This document shows positions 60,731 through 64,000 of a DNA stretch of 64,000 nt, piece after piece. The DNA is taken from assembly GCF_032854445.1 (NCBI RefSeq), contig NC_088306.1, positions 872,501-936,500 on the forward strand. Reading direction: 5' to 3'. This DNA comes from Liolophura sinensis. Its lineage: Eukaryota; Mollusca; Polyplacophora; Chitonida; Chitonidae. The stretch's first letter is position 1; each line of letters starts with the position of its first letter. Position numbers and translations under genes: made by a program. Below the pieces are notes generated by a model that saw only the letters and a list, made by a program, of their open reading frames with translations, did no database searches and was not told where the DNA came from.

Positions 60731-61030
60731 ACACAAAGTAAAGATGTCTAAATACACATGATGAAACTGCCATGAATAACAACTCAACGACACAAAGTAA
60801 AGACCTCTAAATACACACGATGAAACCGCCATGAATAACAACTCAAAGACACAAAGTAAAGACCTCTAAATACACACGATGAAACCGCCATGAATAACAA
60901 CTCAAAGACACAAAGTAAAGACCTCTAAATACACAAGATGAAACCGCCATGAATAACAACTCAAAGACACAAAGTAAAGACCTCTAAATACACAAGATGA
61001 AACCGCCATAATAACAACTCAAATACAAAT
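60731..61030. repeat. 59-bp tandem repeat, 5 copies, beside a CASK acceptor
   Basis: ACACAAAGTAAAGACCTCTA, AATACACACGATGAAACCGC and CATGAATAACAACTCAAAG, starting at 60731, 60790, 60849, 60908 and 60967. The first copy lies within the pyrimidine tract of the exon-a 3' splice site as read on the minus strand. Confidence 0.93.
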
Positions 61031-61821
61031 TAAGCACAAAGTACAGAAAATGTCATAAATGACAACTCCAAGACACAATATAATAAATATCTGGAAATAA
61101 ACGATAAATAAATTACCTAAAAATATTAAAACTCATTGTGAAGAACTATAGACATCGAACGACAACAAAAGTAAAATATGGAAAATGCAGGGCAAAAGTA
61201 CACAAGGGAACAACTGGAAATAAAGAGTGGATAGAAAAGGCGGAACATTAAAACTGTAAAAAAAAACCCTAAACAACGTGAAGAACTGTAAATTAATACA
61301 TAATGACACAAGTCTAAATGCAAAAGATGAATGATCAGAAATTTAGAAATATATCAGACTGTTATGAGTTGTACATCCTGGAAATAAAATAATTCCCCTC
61401 TAGGGCAAAATTCACTAGGGTAGTCACTTCTATACTTTAATCCTACATATACATCAGATCAGCTGAGTAAATACTGTTTTAATTTAGCATCTTAAAGCCA
61501 AATAATTTAACAAATTCATATCATTTTCAGGAACTTTTCATAAAAGTTACTATTTTAGTGTAAAACTACCCTATACATGTGCATCTATTAACCACAAGAT
61601 GGACATAACTGTGCTGTACTGACTGACACATTATATATCATCACAAAGGGAATCTTAGATTTGGTTGTAATGTTACTAAAGAACTTGCCTGTAGGAGGCA
61701 CACGAATACAAAACTTCAGCTCTATGCATAAAAAAACTGAAATCGTGAATTTGGTAATTCATACGTTCACAGAGCATCAGCGATGGAGCATCCCCTTCGC
61801 ATCATTGTGCTTTGTGTAAAA

Positions 61822-62130
61822 CTTCAGGGCAATACACGCTGCACTTTTTGTACCCCTGCTAACATTTACTTTAAAACTGATTCTAATACAGTGCACAATG
61901 TGTACACTAAGTCATTGACTTCTGAAATTTACTGTAATAATGCACATCGTGAATCAACGACGGAATATCTCCCTTCAGGACAATACACGCTGCACTTTTT
62001 GTACCCCTGCTAACATTTACTTTAAAACTGATTCTAATACAGTGCACAATGTGTACACTAAGTCATTGACTTACAGTAAAAGTTTACTGTAATAATGCAC
62101 ATCGTGAATCAACGACGGAATATCTCCCTC
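61822..62130. repeat. 151-bp direct duplication
   Basis: CTTCAGGGCAATACACGCTG at 61822 recurs as CTTCAGGACAATACACGCTG at 61973. The copies are nearly identical through CGACGGAATATCTCCCT. Confidence 0.92.
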
Positions 62131-62694
62131 GTGCTATCGTGCTCTACATGTTGCTGAAGTGTCACAGCTTGGCGAGGGATAAATTGCCTCAAACAGTACA
62201 GACAAGATAAATTCCAGAAGTTATCACATGACTTTGACGAATCAGCCTCACACAAAAGACATTTAAATCATGAACATGTTTATCTATATCTATTAAACAT
62301 CAAGAAAATTTGCAGTGTATACAATCAGACCTTTCAATTCCTAACGTTCTCCTCACTTTTCATTTGATCAATTTCACATTTGTTGAGTGTGTATTTGCCG
62401 CTGTTCCAAGGAAGTGTAGTGATGATTAGTTTAAACATTGGGTGCTGTGAATGCAAACTAGGCCAAGATTACCTTACAAATGGGTATCTATATTGTACAA
62501 CTAAGACAAATCATAAAACGCCCAGAAAACACAATAACTATACACAGCATATCAACTCCTGGCTTAATGTTCCGAGGGACACTACATGAACAATATATGT
62601 TAAAAACTCACCAAATACAACCTGTACATAACAGACAGAATAATAAATGCTCTGTCCTCCCATCCCATAAAAAGGGGCCTGAATGCTGAATTTC

Positions 62695-63015
62695 ATATTA
62701 GCAGGTGAGGAAATTTATAAAAATCTACTTGCATTATCTGAGAATCATTAAAAAACAACAAAAGTTTTGTCCCTTCCCCTAGTAAAATGAATTTGATATT
62801 GGCATGTGAGAAAATTCATAAAACTCCCATAATGTTGTTGTACCATCTACTGGCATTATCTGAGAATCATTAAAAAATAACAACCTCCCCCCTAGTAAAA
62901 TGAATCTGATATTAGCATGTGAGAAAATTCATAAAACTCCCATAATGTTGTTGTATCATCTACGGACATTATCTGAGAATCATTGAAAAAAGTTTTGTCC
63001 CCTCTCCCTAGTAAA
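62695..63015. repeat. ~115-bp tandem repeat, about 3 copies
   Basis: CTAGTAAAATGAATTTGATA, GAGAAAATTCATAAAACTCC and CATTATCTGAGAATCATT recur at about 62779, 62892 and 63008, with an older partial copy at the left. Confidence 0.9.
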
Positions 63016-63936
63016 AAAGAGCAATATATTGAATATCATCATTACATTTGGATTAGAAACCATAAAGGTCTCCCTCACGTAACCCCCCAGACACACTGTA
63101 TGGGCATGTACTTGCGTTATCATGGAATCGCTGAACACACAACTTCGCCTAAACATTCCATCTAAATGCAAAGCAATTCTGACATCATGTTTTTTCTTGA
63201 GCAGCGAGTTCAGTGGGGATTGTTTCAGGGCATCAGGCTACCCTAGCTTCAGGGTTATTGATCTCGTCACTGTTAAAACAGACATCTGATTGGAGTGAAA
63301 TCCTCCATGGCTCTGTGGCTAGATCCTGCATCAATTTTAACGGAATGGCTTAAGCCATTTAGCTGCTTCTGGTGTTATGCCCCACTCTCATCTACGCCAA
63401 TCCAAAACGGCTTAATTTAAAATCCGGGTTGCTTGAGGTCCGCATTCAATTTATAAAAGTTGGAAAGCCCAATTTCTTTTCTCCAACACTATGAAGTATT
63501 ACACTGAACAGGCTACAGGTAAAAAAACCAAATCACTTTCAAAAGTGTGCGGCTATTACTGTTTAATTGATAAGGCACTCCTGGCCTTTAACTTTGTTGC
63601 ATGCTTAATGCCAGGCATTTTCTGGTTTCCACTTTTTAAATTATTTGTTTAATTACGGCTGTAAATGTTTCTCAGACAACATTCGGGGCTCATCACTATG
63701 TTGTCTACTGTTAAGTCCAATCGGTATTTCAGGAGTCTCGTGAGTACTCACAGATTTAGGTGAGACAAGATGAGGGTTCTTGCAAACTACTCCGACTAAA
63801 AGAGAAGATTTTACCGTACATGTCAATGTTGCTGTTGAATTGACAGACGGATGTATATATTCAGTCTAGCAACTAGCGTAAAATCACTGCCTTTACCTAA
63901 GTCAGTTTGTGAGCGTTCCCACTTTGTCTTGTCTAA
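63016..63936. other. CASK intron upstream of exon a, right edge
   Basis: No coding exon for the first L27 domain was found here; it is presumably further right. Sequence is unique and unremarkable. Confidence 0.5.
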
Positions 63937-64000
63937 ATCTGCGTGAACTCACTAGACCCCAGACTATATCTGCATGAACTCACTAGACCCCAGACTATAT
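63937..64000. repeat. ~31-bp direct repeat, 2 copies, running off the right edge
   Basis: TGAACTCACTAGACCCCAGA followed by CTATATCTGC is present twice and may be the edge of a longer array. Confidence 0.8.

Overview
This is eukaryotic, intron-rich, AT-rich DNA from an invertebrate animal. A lophotrochozoan, most likely a mollusc, is my inference from the tRNA-derived SINE family and the very high minisatellite load. There are no bacterial features. The one gene I can establish is on the minus strand. It is an orthologue of CASK (lin-2/Caki), the calcium/calmodulin-dependent serine protein kinase-like MAGUK scaffold. I reconstructed eleven coding exons from splice sites and homology: 60645-60722, 53669-53755, 10679-10870, 9224-9302, 8110-8195, 7766-7846, 5242-5488, 4555-4704, 3801-3881, 2758-2960 and 5-85. 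All use GT-AG introns, all junction phases agree, and together they encode 455 residues. These run from the L27 region through PDZ, SH3 and the HOOK linker into most of the guanylate-kinase-like domain. The N-terminal CaM-kinase-like domain lies beyond the right edge of the window. The last ~60 residues lie beyond the left edge.

Layout: 1-11 kb holds nine of the eleven exons separated by short introns. 10.9-53.7 kb is a single ~42.8-kb intron. 53.8-60.6 kb is a 6.9-kb intron. 60.7-64 kb is the start of another intron. No second gene is recognisable on either strand.

The introns carry an exceptional collection of unrelated tandem arrays with units of 14 to 88 bp. Examples are 85 bp x20 at 0.56-2.26 kb, 45 bp at 8.5-9.2 kb, 22-24 bp at 10.9-12.8 kb, 53 bp at 15.4 kb, 14 bp x~117 at 16.4-18.1 kb, 88 bp x13 with a four-unit higher-order period at 24.7-25.8 kb, 62 bp at 29.3-30.4 kb, 55 bp at 36.1 kb, 63 bp x~50 at 37.6-40.8 kb and 75 bp x~16 at 43.2-44.5 kb. 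Together the arrays make up roughly a quarter of the window. Where the unit length is a multiple of three (21, 45, 63, 75 bp), long but almost certainly spurious open frames result, including one of 866 codons.

Interspersed elements include a tRNA-derived SINE family, one complete copy of which has a perfect 10-bp target-site duplication, and two probable non-autonomous DNA transposons with terminal inverted repeats. The points most worth checking are a possible internal promoter and alternative first exon of CASK near 33.4-33.5 kb, the 88-bp higher-order repeat, inverted SINE copies flanking the SH3 exon, and a cluster of single-base indels at one end of the 63-bp array that may be an assembly artefact.
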